From: Thermoanaerobacter pseudethanolicus ATCC 33223
Lineage (GTDB): Bacteria; Bacillota; Thermoanaerobacteria; Thermoanaerobacterales; Thermoanaerobacteraceae
Direction of reading: 5' to 3'
NCBI RefSeq assembly: GCF_000019085.1
Contig: NC_010321.1
Coordinates: 1,747,001 to 1,811,000 of the forward strand
Length of the DNA: 64,000 bases
Shown here one piece after another: positions 10,366 through 20,777 of the stretch. Each line of letters begins with the position of its first letter. The stretch's first letter is position 1. A model generated the notes under the pieces. That model had not been told where the DNA came from, made no database searches, and saw only the letters and a list, made by a program, of their open reading frames with translations. Made by a program: the position numbers and the translations under genes.

Positions 10366-11904
10366 TTATTCCCATTCTATGGTAGCAGGAGGTTTAGAAG
10401 TAATGTCGTAAAGCACTCGATTTACTCCTGGAACTTCATTAGTAATGCTAGTAGATATACTTTCTAAAATTTCATAAGGAAGCTTTGTCCAATCCGCCGT
10501 CATCCCGTCGTAGCTATCTACTACCCTCAAAATTATCGCATAAGCGTATGTCCTTTCATCACCCATAACACCAACGCTCTTTATTCCAGGCAATACAGCA
10601 AATGACTGCCACACTTTATTATACCATCCAAATTTTTTCATCTCTCTTAGAACTATGCTGTCAGCTTGTCTCAAAATTTCTAACTTTTCTTCTGTAACTT
10701 CTCCAAGAATTCTGACTGCAAGGCCTGGTCCAGGGAAAGGCTGCCTATACAATATTTCCTCAGGGATTCCTAATTCTTTACCTACTTGCCTTACTTCGTC
10801 TTTAAAAAGCATCCTCAAAGGTTCAATAAGTTCAAAACCTATATCTTCAGGCAAACCTCCAACATTGTGGTGACTTTTAATAGTAGAAGACACGCCATTG
10901 CCACTTTCTATTACATCAGGATACAAAGTACCCTGCACCAAAAATTTCACATCTCCTATCTTTAAAGCTTCTTCTTTAAAAACTTCTATAAAAACATTAC
11001 CAATAATTTTTCTCTTTTCTTCTGGATCCGTAACTCCCTTAAGTCGTGACAAAAATCTATCCTTTGCATCTACCCGGATTATGTTCATGTCATAATTTTT
11101 TCTAAAAGTTTCAATAACCATATCTCCTTCGTTTTTCCTTAAAAGCCCTGTATCAACAAAAATGCACACCAATTGGTCGTGAATGGCTCTGTCTACTAAA
11201 ACAGCAGCCACTGAAGAATCTACACCACCAGACAGAGCACATACAGCTTTGTGTTTTCCTACTTTCGCTTTTATTTCCTTTACTGTCTGCTCAATCAAAG
11301 AATCCATTGTCCAATCTGCCGCGCAATCACATACTTCAAAAAGGAAATTTCTTATAATCTCTGTTCCTCTATGAGTGTGTGAAACTTCAGGATGGAATTG
11401 AACCGCATACAATTTCTTTTCTACATTCGCAATCGCTGCGATAGGACAATTGTCAGTAGAGGCTACTACCTTAAAATCTGGAGGAGGAAGTTCTATGTGG
11501 TCAGTATGGCTCATCCAAACAACAGTGTCTCTTTCTATCCCTTTAAACAAAGGAATAGTATTATTTAAGACAATTTCTGTCTTGCCATATTCCTTCACAG
11601 GTGCTGGCGCAACTTTTCCGCCTAAAAGCTCTGTCATAAGTTGTGCACCATAACATATACCTAATACAGGATAGCCTAACTCAAAAATTTCCTTATCGCA
11701 TTTAGGAGCATTTTTTGCATATACACTGGCAGGTCCTCCAGAAAGCACAATTCCCTTTGGCTCTTTTTTTCGTATCTCCTCTGGAGAAATATTGTAAGGA
11801 ACAATCTCGCAAAAGACATTTGCTTCTCTTATTCTTCTCGCAATTAATTGTGTGTATTGGCCTCCAAAGTCTAAAACTAACACTACTTCCCGTTTAATCC
11901 CCAT
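10366..11904 (-). CDS. guaA: GMP synthase (glutamine-hydrolysing)
   Basis: GuaA converts XMP to GMP. The glutaminase domain has Cys84 in LGICYGAQL and the His-Glu pair in [10 protein letters not shown]. The ATP pyrophosphatase domain has [10 protein letters not shown] near residue 225, followed by the dimerization domain ending in KPPATIEWE. Length 512 is normal. It starts 13 bp after guaB and is the second gene of the guaBA operon, so it falls under the guanine riboswitch upstream of guaB. Confidence 0.97.
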   Translation of the reverse strand: MGIKREVVLVLDFGGQYTQLIARRIREANVFCEIVPYNISPEEIRKKEPKGIVLSGGPASVYAKNAPKCDKEIFELGYPVLGICYGAQLMTELLGGKVAPAPVKEYGKTEIVLNNTIPLFKGIERDTVVWMSHTDHIELPPPDFKVVASTDNCPIAAIANVEKKLYAVQFHPEVSHTHRGTEIIRNFLFEVCDCAADWTMDSLIEQTVKEIKAKVGKHKAVCALSGGVDSSVAAVLVDRAIHDQLVCIFVDTGLLRKNEGDMVIETFRKNYDMNIIRVDAKDRFLSRLKGVTDPEEKRKIIGNVFIEVFKEEALKIGDVKFLVQGTLYPDVIESGNGVSSTIKSHHNVGGLPEDIGFELIEPLRMLFKDEVRQVGKELGIPEEILYRQPFPGPGLAVRILGEVTEEKLEILRQADSIVLREMKKFGWYNKVWQSFAVLPGIKSVGVMGDERTYAYAIILRVVDSYDGMTADWTKLPYEILESISTSITNEVPGVNRVLYDITSKPPATIEWE

Positions 11905-11917
11905 TAAAATCCTCCTC

Positions 11918-13453
<1,536 letters not shown>

Positions 13454-13476
13454 TTATAGTCCTTTATAAATTAAAA

Positions 13477-13502
13477 GCCTGAGGGCAGAATTTCCTCAGG
13501 CC
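13477..13502 (-). terminator. Attenuator of the guaBA operon
   Basis: On the minus strand GGCCTGAGG and CCTCAGGC form a strong stem around a short loop, followed by TTTTAA. It lies between the guanine aptamer and guaB, so it is the likely ligand-controlled terminator. Confidence 0.85.
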
Positions 13503-13523
13503 AAAAAGGCAACAACAAATTCC

Positions 13524-13592
13524 ACCCATAGTAAAGCAGTTTACGGCTGCTTTGTAGAAACTCCCGTGCCATATTCACGGGATTATATGAGT
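13524..13592 (-). promoter_or_regulatory. Guanine riboswitch of guaBA
   Basis: A second purine aptamer: P1 arms ACTCAT/ATGGGT, with ATAATC, ATATGG, TTTCTAC, CCGTAAA and the 3' junction TACTATGGGT on the minus strand. The ligand-pairing base is again C, so guanine is the expected ligand. Guanine should favour the terminator at 13477-13502 and lower IMP dehydrogenase and GMP synthase expression. Unlike the pur operon, no PRPP aptamer follows. Confidence 0.93.
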
Positions 13593-13637
13593 TCCTCTAA
13601 TAAAACTATTAACTTGTTAATGAATAAGTTATTATTC

Positions 13638-13666
13638 AATATATCAAATTTACATGTCTATGTCAA
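13638..13666 (-). promoter_or_regulatory. Promoter of guaBA
   Basis: TTGACA (13666-13661), a 17-base spacer and TATATT (13643-13638) on the minus strand make a near-consensus sigma-A promoter upstream of the riboswitch. Confidence 0.82.
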
Positions 13667-13704
13667 CAGTACAAAAACTGCAAAAACTAATCTTTCATAT
13701 AAAG

Positions 13705-13741
13705 TAAAAAAGGATTCCAACTATAAAATAGTCAGAATCCT
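13705..13741 (-). terminator. Terminator of the tRNA-Arg gene
   Basis: AGGATTC pairs with GAATCCT, with an inner ACTAT/ATAGT stem, followed by a run of T on the minus strand just past the tRNA 3' end. Confidence 0.8.
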
Positions 13742-13765
13742 GCCTATTACTAATTTCTATGGCAA

Positions 13766-13842
13766 TGGTGCGCCCGAGAGGACTCGAACCTCCGGCACGC
13801 AGTTTAGGAAACTGCTGCTCTATCCTGCTGAGCTACGGGCGC
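13766..13842 (-). tRNA. tRNA-Arg (anticodon CCU)
   Basis: The minus strand folds as a complete cloverleaf: acceptor arms GCGCCCG/CGGGCGC, D-arm GCTC/GAGC, anticodon stem GCAGT/ACTGC with loop TTCCTAA (anticodon CCT), and T-arm with TTCGAGT. The CCA end is encoded. It reads AGG codons for arginine, common in AT-rich genomes. It has its own terminator. Confidence 0.95.
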
Positions 13843-13901
13843 CTAAAAATGTTACATGAGTATTTTATCAGACAATTTAAAAGCTGTCAAGGCCAAAACT
13901 T

Positions 13902-13933
13902 AAAAAGGGCTAAGCTTTCGCTCAGCCCTTTTT
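13902..13933 (-). terminator. Terminator of groESL
   Basis: AAAAAGGGCTGAGC, a short loop and GCTTAGCCCTTTTT on the minus strand lie directly after the groL stop codon and end in a T-run. Confidence 0.88.
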
Positions 13934-13934
13934 A

Positions 13935-15566
<1,632 letters not shown>

Positions 15567-15574
15567 CTACCTCC

Positions 15575-15859
15575 TTATTCTATAATTGCTAGAATATCGC
15601 TTTCTCTTAAAAGTAGATATTCTTCACCATCTAACTTAACTTCTGTCCCAGCATATTTGGAGAAGATTACTCTGTCACCGACTTTTACTTCTAATTCTAC
15701 CTTTTTGCCGTCTATGTATTGTCCTGTTCCTACTGCGACAACTTCACCTTGTTGTGGCTTTTCTTTTGCTGTACCTGGTAAAATAACCCCACCTTTTGTA
15801 ACTTCTTCTGCCTGGATTACTTTGACCACAACTCTGTCTCCGAGTGGTTTTAATCTCAT
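15575..15859 (-). CDS. groES: Co-chaperonin GroES
   Basis: GroES caps the GroEL chamber. The ATG at 15859 gives 94 residues beginning [13 protein letters not shown], the usual start; the longer frame upstream would run into the CIRCE element. The mobile loop region ([19 protein letters not shown]) is visible near residues 17-35. Confidence 0.97.
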   Translation of the reverse strand: MRLKPLGDRVVVKVIQAEEVTKGGVILPGTAKEKPQQGEVVAVGTGQYIDGKKVELEVKVGDRVIFSKYAGTEVKLDGEEYLLLRESDILAIIE

Positions 15860-15885
15860 ATACTTTATCCCTCCTTCTTCATTTA

Positions 15886-15912
15886 TTAGCACTCAACTTA
15901 TGTGAGTGCTAA
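15886..15912 (-). promoter_or_regulatory. CIRCE operator of groESL
   Basis: A perfect CIRCE element: TTAGCACTC, nine bases, GAGTGCTAA. It lies 27 bp upstream of the groES start and is the binding site of the heat-shock repressor HrcA, which is not encoded in this window. Confidence 0.97.
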
Positions 15913-16094
15913 TCCTAATCTCTATATTAATTTAAGTGGTAAAACATATCAAACTTTATTATAGCCTATTTTAGGCCGTATAGTCTGATTATCTATGATT
16001 TTACCCAAATATTTTGATTTTATGCCATTATTTATTGATTTAGACTACGTTTCTGTAATTTGTATTTAAAAATAAAAAAAATACAGGGAAATAT

Positions 16095-17084
16095 TTATTC
16101 CCCTTTTTCAAAATCACTTTCTTCTTCTTTTTCTTTATTAGACAAATTGACCAAACCCTGTTGTTTCAGGTAATTTATCATGTTATACATGTATTGCTGT
16201 TGCTCCTTTGTCAGCATAGATTTTAAATTGTCCAAAACTTTTAACTGCTGATCAGACAAGCCTTGAGGCAATAAATTCTTTTCTCCCTTTGGCAATTGCT
16301 GTTGTGTTTCTTTTTCATCACTTTCTTCCTCTTTTTCTTCAACTTCTATTTCTTTTATTTCTTCGTTTTTTTCTTCTTTCTCTTCTGCTATTCTTTCTTC
16401 ATGAAAATCTCTGGTCGCTTGTTGAGATTGTTTTTTCTCCTCTTTCATACTATTCATAATTCCTTCTGCTTTATTTAATACTTCCAATAATTTTATATTC
16501 TTTGCAATTTTATCAGTTTCTTCTATTTTTTCTTCCGGTATTATAGGCCGTATAGCCTCATAAATATCTACTATTTTATCAAAAATGTTATTTTTATCCC
16601 CTTCTTTTGTGTATTTTTCTAGTTTTTGTTGTAAATTTTTTAACGCCTCAAAGAATTTCAAAAATTTATCTATTACAATTTTCTTGTCTTCTGCTATGTA
16701 AGGTTTTATTGCTTTTAAAATCCCTATTTTGTCTACCTCAACTTTGTCTAATGCTTCAATTTCTTCTTCCGAAAGATTCACTAAATTTTTTTGTATCTCA
16801 ATTATTTCTGCCATTTTAGAAAAAATATCTACATAATACTGGTCTCTTTTGCTTAAATAGGGTTTTAGGCTTCCTACAAAATCTTTGCCTTTTGTTACCA
16901 CTTCATACAAATCAATTGTCGACTTTTTGTCTTCTTGTGGTGGCGATAACTTGTTTTTATCATCAGTACCTGTAGAAAGTGTAGTCTCATTTTTTTCTTT
17001 TTCTATACCCATCACTTGAAATCTCACAAAAGCTACTATCAAAAGTTCTACAGCGAGTATTTTTAATAAAATCTCCTTTTGCAA
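16095..17084 (-). CDS. Membrane-anchored helical repeat protein, function unknown
   Basis: I do not recognise this 329-residue protein. A TTG start spaced eight bases from GGGGG gives an N-terminal hydrophobic anchor (about residues 5-25, reading ILAVELLIVAFV). The rest is charged and helical. A segment of about 50 residues seems repeated: SLKPYLSKRDQYYVD, AIKPYIAEDKKIVID and AIRPIIPEEKIEETD all share a K/R-P core followed by charged residues and a long helix. A Glu/Lys-rich linker (about 225-260) precedes a last helical part with SMLTKEQQQYM. The anchor suggests an extracytoplasmic location. It stands alone between groES and the small hydrophobic genes. Confidence 0.7.
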   Translation of the reverse strand: MQKEILLKILAVELLIVAFVRFQVMGIEKEKNETTLSTGTDDKNKLSPPQEDKKSTIDLYEVVTKGKDFVGSLKPYLSKRDQYYVDIFSKMAEIIEIQKNLVNLSEEEIEALDKVEVDKIGILKAIKPYIAEDKKIVIDKFLKFFEALKNLQQKLEKYTKEGDKNNIFDKIVDIYEAIRPIIPEEKIEETDKIAKNIKLLEVLNKAEGIMNSMKEEKKQSQQATRDFHEERIAEEKEEKNEEIKEIEVEEKEEESDEKETQQQLPKGEKNLLPQGLSDQQLKVLDNLKSMLTKEQQQYMYNMINYLKQQGLVNLSNKEKEEESDFEKGE

Positions 17085-17126
17085 AACAAATTCCCCCTAT
17101 TTTTAATAATCTCTTACTAATATATG

Positions 17127-17161
17127 TAAGGGGCTAGTCTATTATTATAGACTGCCCCTTA
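17127..17161 (-). terminator. Possible terminator hairpin
   Basis: AAGGGGC and GCCCCTT enclose an inner AGTCTA/TAGACT stem, just downstream of the 36-residue gene. The T-rich side faces the plus strand, so its role as terminator for the minus-strand genes is uncertain. Confidence 0.5.
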
Positions 17162-17168
17162 TTTTTGT

Positions 17169-17279
17169 CTAATTTTTTTCCCAAATAATTATTCCTGGAA
17201 CAAATAGAAGTATTAAAATTATTATTATAAAAATCCAAAACCAACCTCCAACAAATCCTATTCCTTTTTCTTCGGGCAT
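17169..17279 (-). CDS. Tiny hydrophobic protein, WFW family copy 1 (36 aa)
   Basis: This short frame has a strong GGGAGGT site seven bases before its ATG. The product starts MPEEKGIGFVGGWFW, then one hydrophobic helix of Ile and Leu, then the FVPGIII motif and a charged end. It is a clear paralogue of the gene at 17840-17956: both share the G-W-F-W block, the helix, and LLFVPGII. A single membrane-spanning peptide is expected. The general shape resembles small hydrophobic sporulation proteins of Firmicutes, but I cannot assign a function. Confidence 0.75.
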   Translation of the reverse strand: MPEEKGIGFVGGWFWIFIIIILILLFVPGIIIWEKN

Positions 17280-17356
17280 AAATACTACCTCCCTTCAGAT
17301 AGGTAAATAATAGGGAAATAAATTTTTCATCTTTAGCTAATATATAATACGTAATT

Positions 17357-17551
17357 TTAAGAATTTGTGTTACCAAGATTAATACCTGTTAATGACCACA
17401 AAAATCGCTTTGCTTTTTTTCGCGGTTTTTCTTCCTGTAAAATTACAAGTATTAAAAAGAAAAACAGTAGACTTTCAAGCTCAAATCTTACATCCAGCAG
17501 CAAAGTTAAAATTACAAAAAAGAACAACAGAGTATCTCCAGAAAAAGACAT
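17357..17551 (-). CDS. Small hydrophobic protein, LLFFF family copy 1 (64 aa)
   Basis: The product contains two hydrophobic blocks, TLLFFFVILTLLL and SLLFFFLILVIL, separated by a short charged turn, and a basic tail. It is a paralogue of the 60-residue protein at 17623-17805, which has the same doubled LLFFF block. A GTGGAGTGAT ribosome site precedes the ATG. Two antiparallel membrane helices are likely. Function is unknown; location among similar tiny genes suggests a shared role, perhaps in sporulation. Confidence 0.65.
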   Translation of the reverse strand: MSFSGDTLLFFFVILTLLLDVRFELESLLFFFLILVILQEEKPRKKAKRFLWSLTGINLGNTNS

Positions 17552-17589
17552 ATATTATCACTCCACACATATCAAATTTATCAAATAAA

Positions 17590-17617
17590 AATGGCTCTAT
17601 CGCAGGATAGAGCCATT
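17590..17617 (-). terminator. Terminator after the 60-aa small protein
   Basis: AATGGCTCTATC and GATAGAGCCATT form a 12-bp stem with a 4-base loop, six bases after the stop codon, followed by TTTTATTTGAT on the minus strand. The symmetric stem could work in both directions. Confidence 0.8.
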
Positions 17618-17622
17618 CAAAA

Positions 17623-17805
17623 TTACTTGAGTTCATTGAAGAACCAATCAAAACCGCCGTCCATTATTATTACAAGGAGTATAAAGAAGAACAACAATGT
17701 CTCTAAAGACCATACATTAAGCTGGCTTCCACCAAGCGCTAATACAAGTATCAAGAAGAAAAACAGCAAATTGCTTTGCCCAAAAACTGAACTTGTTCCT
17801 GCCAT
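17623..17805 (-). CDS. Small hydrophobic protein, LLFFF family copy 2 (60 aa)
   Basis: The ATG follows AAAGGGGGAT. The product has two hydrophobic blocks, NLLFFFLILVLAL and TLLFFFILLVIIM, joined by a turn with Asn and Trp, and ends in GGFDWFFNELK. The doubled block and length match its neighbour at 17357-17551, pointing to duplication both within the protein and between genes. It lies 34 bp after the 38-residue WFW gene and ahead of a strong terminator. Confidence 0.7.
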   Translation of the reverse strand: MAGTSSVFGQSNLLFFFLILVLALGGSQLNVWSLETLLFFFILLVIIMDGGFDWFFNELK

Positions 17806-17839
17806 ATTGATCCCCCTTTAAACAATTTTCAATACCTAA

Positions 17840-17956
17840 TCAAGCTTTTGGTTCTTCAACAATAATCCCTGGGACAAACAACAAGATCAATAGTATGATG
17901 ATTATAATCCAAAACCATCCACATCCATATCCTGCTCCACTTTTATCTACTGGCAT
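17840..17956 (-). CDS. Tiny hydrophobic protein, WFW family copy 2 (38 aa)
   Basis: The ATG is preceded by AAAGGAGG. The product starts MPVDKSGAGYGCGWFW, has a run of Ile/Leu, then LLFVPGIIVEEPKA. The match to the 36-residue protein at 17169-17279 extends over nearly its whole length, which supports both as genuine genes. It is the first of the four tiny genes in transcription order. Upstream (17990-18015) lies an imperfect hairpin around GGTCTTTAAAGACC. Confidence 0.75.
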   Translation of the reverse strand: MPVDKSGAGYGCGWFWIIIIILLILLFVPGIIVEEPKA

Positions 17957-18117
17957 AAATAATTTTCCTCCTTTCAAGTCTCATCCTTTTCTATGTGGGT
18001 CTTTAAAGACCTACTACATAATATGATATAACTTCATACGGTGACACTTTTTAAATTTCCACTAACAAATTTTTATATTTCACATATTGTGTTAATAGCA
18101 TGAAAGGAGGTACGCTA

Positions 18118-19356
18118 ATGAATCTTATTCCAATGTTTGCTTTTTCTAAAATAGCAAAGGAAATTTATGTATCAAATAAAATCGATAAAAGGCTTTTAAA
18201 AAAAGCATTATATTTAAGAAGTGAATGTGTTCCTGTAATTTTGTATTCCCATTTATCTTATGACATTTTAAAAGAAAAAATCGAAAAAATGGGAGGAAGT
18301 ATAAAATTTGAACTACCAATCATAAAAGCCTGGTCAGTAAATTTACCTTGTGATAAATTGAAAAATTTCGCTACATTAAAAGGAATTCATTTTATAGCAG
18401 AAGACTCCGCTGTTAAGCTGCAGCTTTATATTGCCACTCAAGAAATCGCCTCTCGAAATGCGAACGATTTAGGCTACACCGGTAAGGGAGTAACAATTGC
18501 CTTTTTAGACACTGGAATATATCCTCACCCTGACTTTACCAAGCCTAAAAACCGCATAGTGGCATTTCACGATGTAGTAAATGGAAAAAAACAACCTTAC
18601 GATGACAATGGCCACGGCACTCATGTAGCTGGTGACGCTGCTGGAAATGGATATGCTTCTAATGGCAAATACAAAGGCGTAGCCCCAGAAGCTAATATAG
18701 TAGCAGTAAAAGTATTAGATGCCTATGGCAGAGGTTTATCCTCTGACATATTAGCAGGAATGCAATGGATTTTAGACAACAAAGACAAATACAATATACG
18801 GGTAGTTTCTCTGTCAATAGGTGAAACTCCTTCTCTTCCTGCTTTTTTAGACCCTTTGGTGAGAGGAGTAGATACTCTTTGGAGAAATGGATTAGTAGTA
18901 ACTGTTGCAGCCGGAAACTCAGGTCCTAATTACAACACAATAACTTCCCCTGGCACCAGTAAAAATGCCATAACTGTAGGAGCAGTAGATGACAAAAGAA
19001 CCTCCGACATAAGTGATGACGAAATAGCTCAATTTTCTGGAAGAGGTTCGCCTTATCTATACAAACCAGACATAGTAGCACCAGGTGTAAAAATAGTCTC
19101 TACTGCTTCAGAAAATGTACCTTTTGGTGCAGATGAAGTTACGATAAATAAAGCATATAGAACAGCAACAGGGACTTCTATGGCGACTCCAATGGCAGCA
19201 GGAGCAGCAGCTCTACTCCTTGAAAAAAATCCTAATTTGACTAATGTACAAATAAAAAATATTTTAAAATCGACAGCAATAAAAATTGACGATGCAGGTC
19301 TATGGACACAAGGCAGTGGAATGATAAATATAGAAGAGGCGTTAAAAAAAGTATGA
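18118..19356 (+). CDS. Intracellular subtilisin-like serine protease (S8, AprX-like)
   Basis: The ATG at 18118 has GGAGGT seven bases upstream and gives 412 residues; a frame opening at 18100 would overlap that site. No signal peptide is seen, so the enzyme is probably intracellular. An N-terminal propeptide-like part (about 1-100) precedes the catalytic domain. The triad is Asp131 in LDTGIYPHP, His166 in GHGTHVAG and Ser354 in TGTSMATPMA, with oxyanion Asn267 in AAGNSGP. It is the only plus-strand gene in the first 32 kb and is followed by a structured repeat. Confidence 0.92.
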   Translation: MNLIPMFAFSKIAKEIYVSNKIDKRLLKKALYLRSECVPVILYSHLSYDILKEKIEKMGGSIKFELPIIKAWSVNLPCDKLKNFATLKGIHFIAEDSAVKLQLYIATQEIASRNANDLGYTGKGVTIAFLDTGIYPHPDFTKPKNRIVAFHDVVNGKKQPYDDNGHGTHVAGDAAGNGYASNGKYKGVAPEANIVAVKVLDAYGRGLSSDILAGMQWILDNKDKYNIRVVSLSIGETPSLPAFLDPLVRGVDTLWRNGLVVTVAAGNSGPNYNTITSPGTSKNAITVGAVDDKRTSDISDDEIAQFSGRGSPYLYKPDIVAPGVKIVSTASENVPFGADEVTINKAYRTATGTSMATPMAAGAAALLLEKNPNLTNVQIKNILKSTAIKIDDAGLWTQGSGMINIEEALKKV

Positions 19357-19659
19357 GGGGGTTAACCCCTCATTTCAGTTTGTTCATAAAGCTAAAAATA
19401 TTCAAAGGAGATATTTTGCATCGTCACTCCGATGTTCCAAAGCGACAAAACTAAACTCGACCTTCGGGTTCCGGCAGGGTACCGGGCACATTCGACATCC
19501 TTGTCTTAGTGCCCGCCTCCGCCATCCGTGGCTACGGCCCTGCCTCCACCCTCGGTCTTGCTAAGTTTTGTTGCCGCTTTGTAACAAGTCACTCCTTATG
19601 CAAAATATCTCCTTTGCGAAAGTTTGTCAACAGTCTGAGTATGAGAGGTTAACCCCTTA
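19356..19659. repeat. Structured inverted-repeat element, copy 1 (~300 bp)
   Basis: This element fills the space between the convergent subtilase and hutP genes. The arms include a perfect 19-bp pair, CAAAGGAGATATTTTGCAT (19403-19421) and its complement (19598-19616). Inside are CAAAGCG/CGCTTTG, GGCAGGG (19473)/CCCTGCC (19538) and GGGCAC (19484)/GTGCCC (19509). The outer ends both carry GGTTAACCCC. The centre is GC-rich compared with its surroundings. A diverged copy lies at 52174-52540. No convincing protein is encoded. It could be a structured RNA or a fold-back mobile element. Confidence 0.8.
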
Positions 19660-20070
19660 TTTTAATGACCTATGTCCTAGTCCAATTGCCACTTCATTTA
19701 AGTTTAGCATCCCTACAGCAAAAAACACACAAACACAAAGATGCTCATCAGCATAGGCAATGCCTATTTTTCCACCTACATTAAGTCCCATAGCTTTGTT
19801 CATGACTTGTATAGCAGCCTCATGCGCAGCTCCTGCTACAGCTCCTTCTGCAGCGTGTGTGTCTTCTATAATTCCTTCTCTTTTAGCCGCTACTACCGCT
19901 CTTTCAATAATTTTAGATATAGAATTTACGTATTCTCCACCATAGTCAACAGCTGCAACTTTTACTCCTTGTTTCCAATATTTGTTTTTTAGTATTTCTT
20001 CCTCTTCTCTTGTAGACATGGCCATTTTTACAGCAATTCTGGCTACATCGATGCTTTTTAGTAGTTTCAT
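19657..20070 (-). CDS. hutP: HutP family protein
   Basis: The 137-residue protein resembles the HutP family of RNA-binding antiterminators, with helix REEEEILKNKYWKQG, GAAHEAAIQVMNKAMGL, and the C-terminal AYADEHLCVCVFFAVG and NEVAIGLGHRS. In Bacillus HutP binds histidine and Mg2+ and allows read-through of the hut operon. No histidine-degradation operon is nearby, so its RNA target is not evident. It is the last gene of an ogg-DUF554-hutP group (gap 11 bp). Confidence 0.78.
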   Translation of the reverse strand: MKLLKSIDVARIAVKMAMSTREEEEILKNKYWKQGVKVAAVDYGGEYVNSISKIIERAVVAAKREGIIEDTHAAEGAVAGAAHEAAIQVMNKAMGLNVGGKIGIAYADEHLCVCVFFAVGMLNLNEVAIGLGHRSLK

Positions 20071-20081
20071 ATCCGCACCGC

Positions 20082-20777
20082 CTAAAATCCTTTTATAATG
20101 TTTAGTAAAATCTGATAAAAAATGGGTATAAAAATAGCCGGTAATAAATTCCCTACTTTTATATTCTTAATCTCTAACATATTCAAAGAAATCGCAAATA
20201 TCAATACTCCTCCTACAGCTGTCATGTCGTCAATCACTGGTTTTGTCAAAAGCCCTTGCAAAAAAGATGCACCTAATGAAATAGAACCTTGATACAAAAA
20301 TACCGAAATAGCTGAAAAAACAACACCTAATCCAAAAGTGGAAGCAAAAATTATTGAGGAAATTCCATCTAGAACAGATTTAGCAAATAGTATACTGTGA
20401 TCTCCAGAAAGTCCATCTTTTAAAGCACCTACAATTGCCATAGCACCAATGCAGTATACCAAACTTGCTGTCACAAAACCTTTGCTAATTGTAGAACTGT
20501 TATCTTTACTTAATTTTTTTTGAAATGTATCTCCTAACTTATTTAAATATTCTTCAATATTTAAGGCTTCTCCTATAATACCACCTATTACAAGGCTCAC
20601 GATCACTACCATTAAATTATTAAATTGAAGGCCACTAGAAATTCCTATTATCATAACGCTTAAGGCGACACCCTGCATGACTATATTTTTAAACCTTTCT
20701 GGAATTCCTACTTTAAGAAGGGTACCAATAGTACCACCCACAATTATTGCAATTGAATTTACAATAGTTCCTAGCAT
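20082..20777 (-). CDS. DUF554 family membrane protein (YdfK-like)
   Basis: A 231-residue polytopic membrane protein beginning MLGTIVNSIAIIVGGTIGTLL, the typical N-terminus of DUF554. Several further hydrophobic segments follow, with VYCIGAMAIVGALKDGLSGD in the middle. Transport is often suggested for this family, but no substrate is established. It starts immediately after the ogg stop codon with a GGAAG site, so the two are co-transcribed. Confidence 0.85.
   Translation of the reverse strand: MLGTIVNSIAIIVGGTIGTLLKVGIPERFKNIVMQGVALSVMIIGISSGLQFNNLMVVIVSLVIGGIIGEALNIEEYLNKLGDTFQKKLSKDNSSTISKGFVTASLVYCIGAMAIVGALKDGLSGDHSILFAKSVLDGISSIIFASTFGLGVVFSAISVFLYQGSISLGASFLQGLLTKPVIDDMTAVGGVLIFAISLNMLEIKNIKVGNLLPAIFIPIFYQILLNIIKGF

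Noticed and set aside
13566-13859. Plus-strand frame of 97 codons
   Set aside because: It runs across the guaBA riboswitch region and the tRNA-Arg gene, which fully explain the sequence.
17134-17376. Minus-strand frame of 80 codons
   Set aside because: It overlaps the 36-residue gene in another frame, has no good ribosome site, and lacks family likeness; the shorter gene has a paralogue nearby.
17990-18040. Sigma-K or sigma-E promoter for the small hydrophobic genes
   Set aside because: A CATATTATG stretch preceded by AC at about 15 bases is only a loose match; too weak to list as a feature.
19356-19659. CRISPR array or tRNA-like cluster
   Set aside because: There are no regularly spaced direct repeats; the symmetry is inverted and occurs once per copy.
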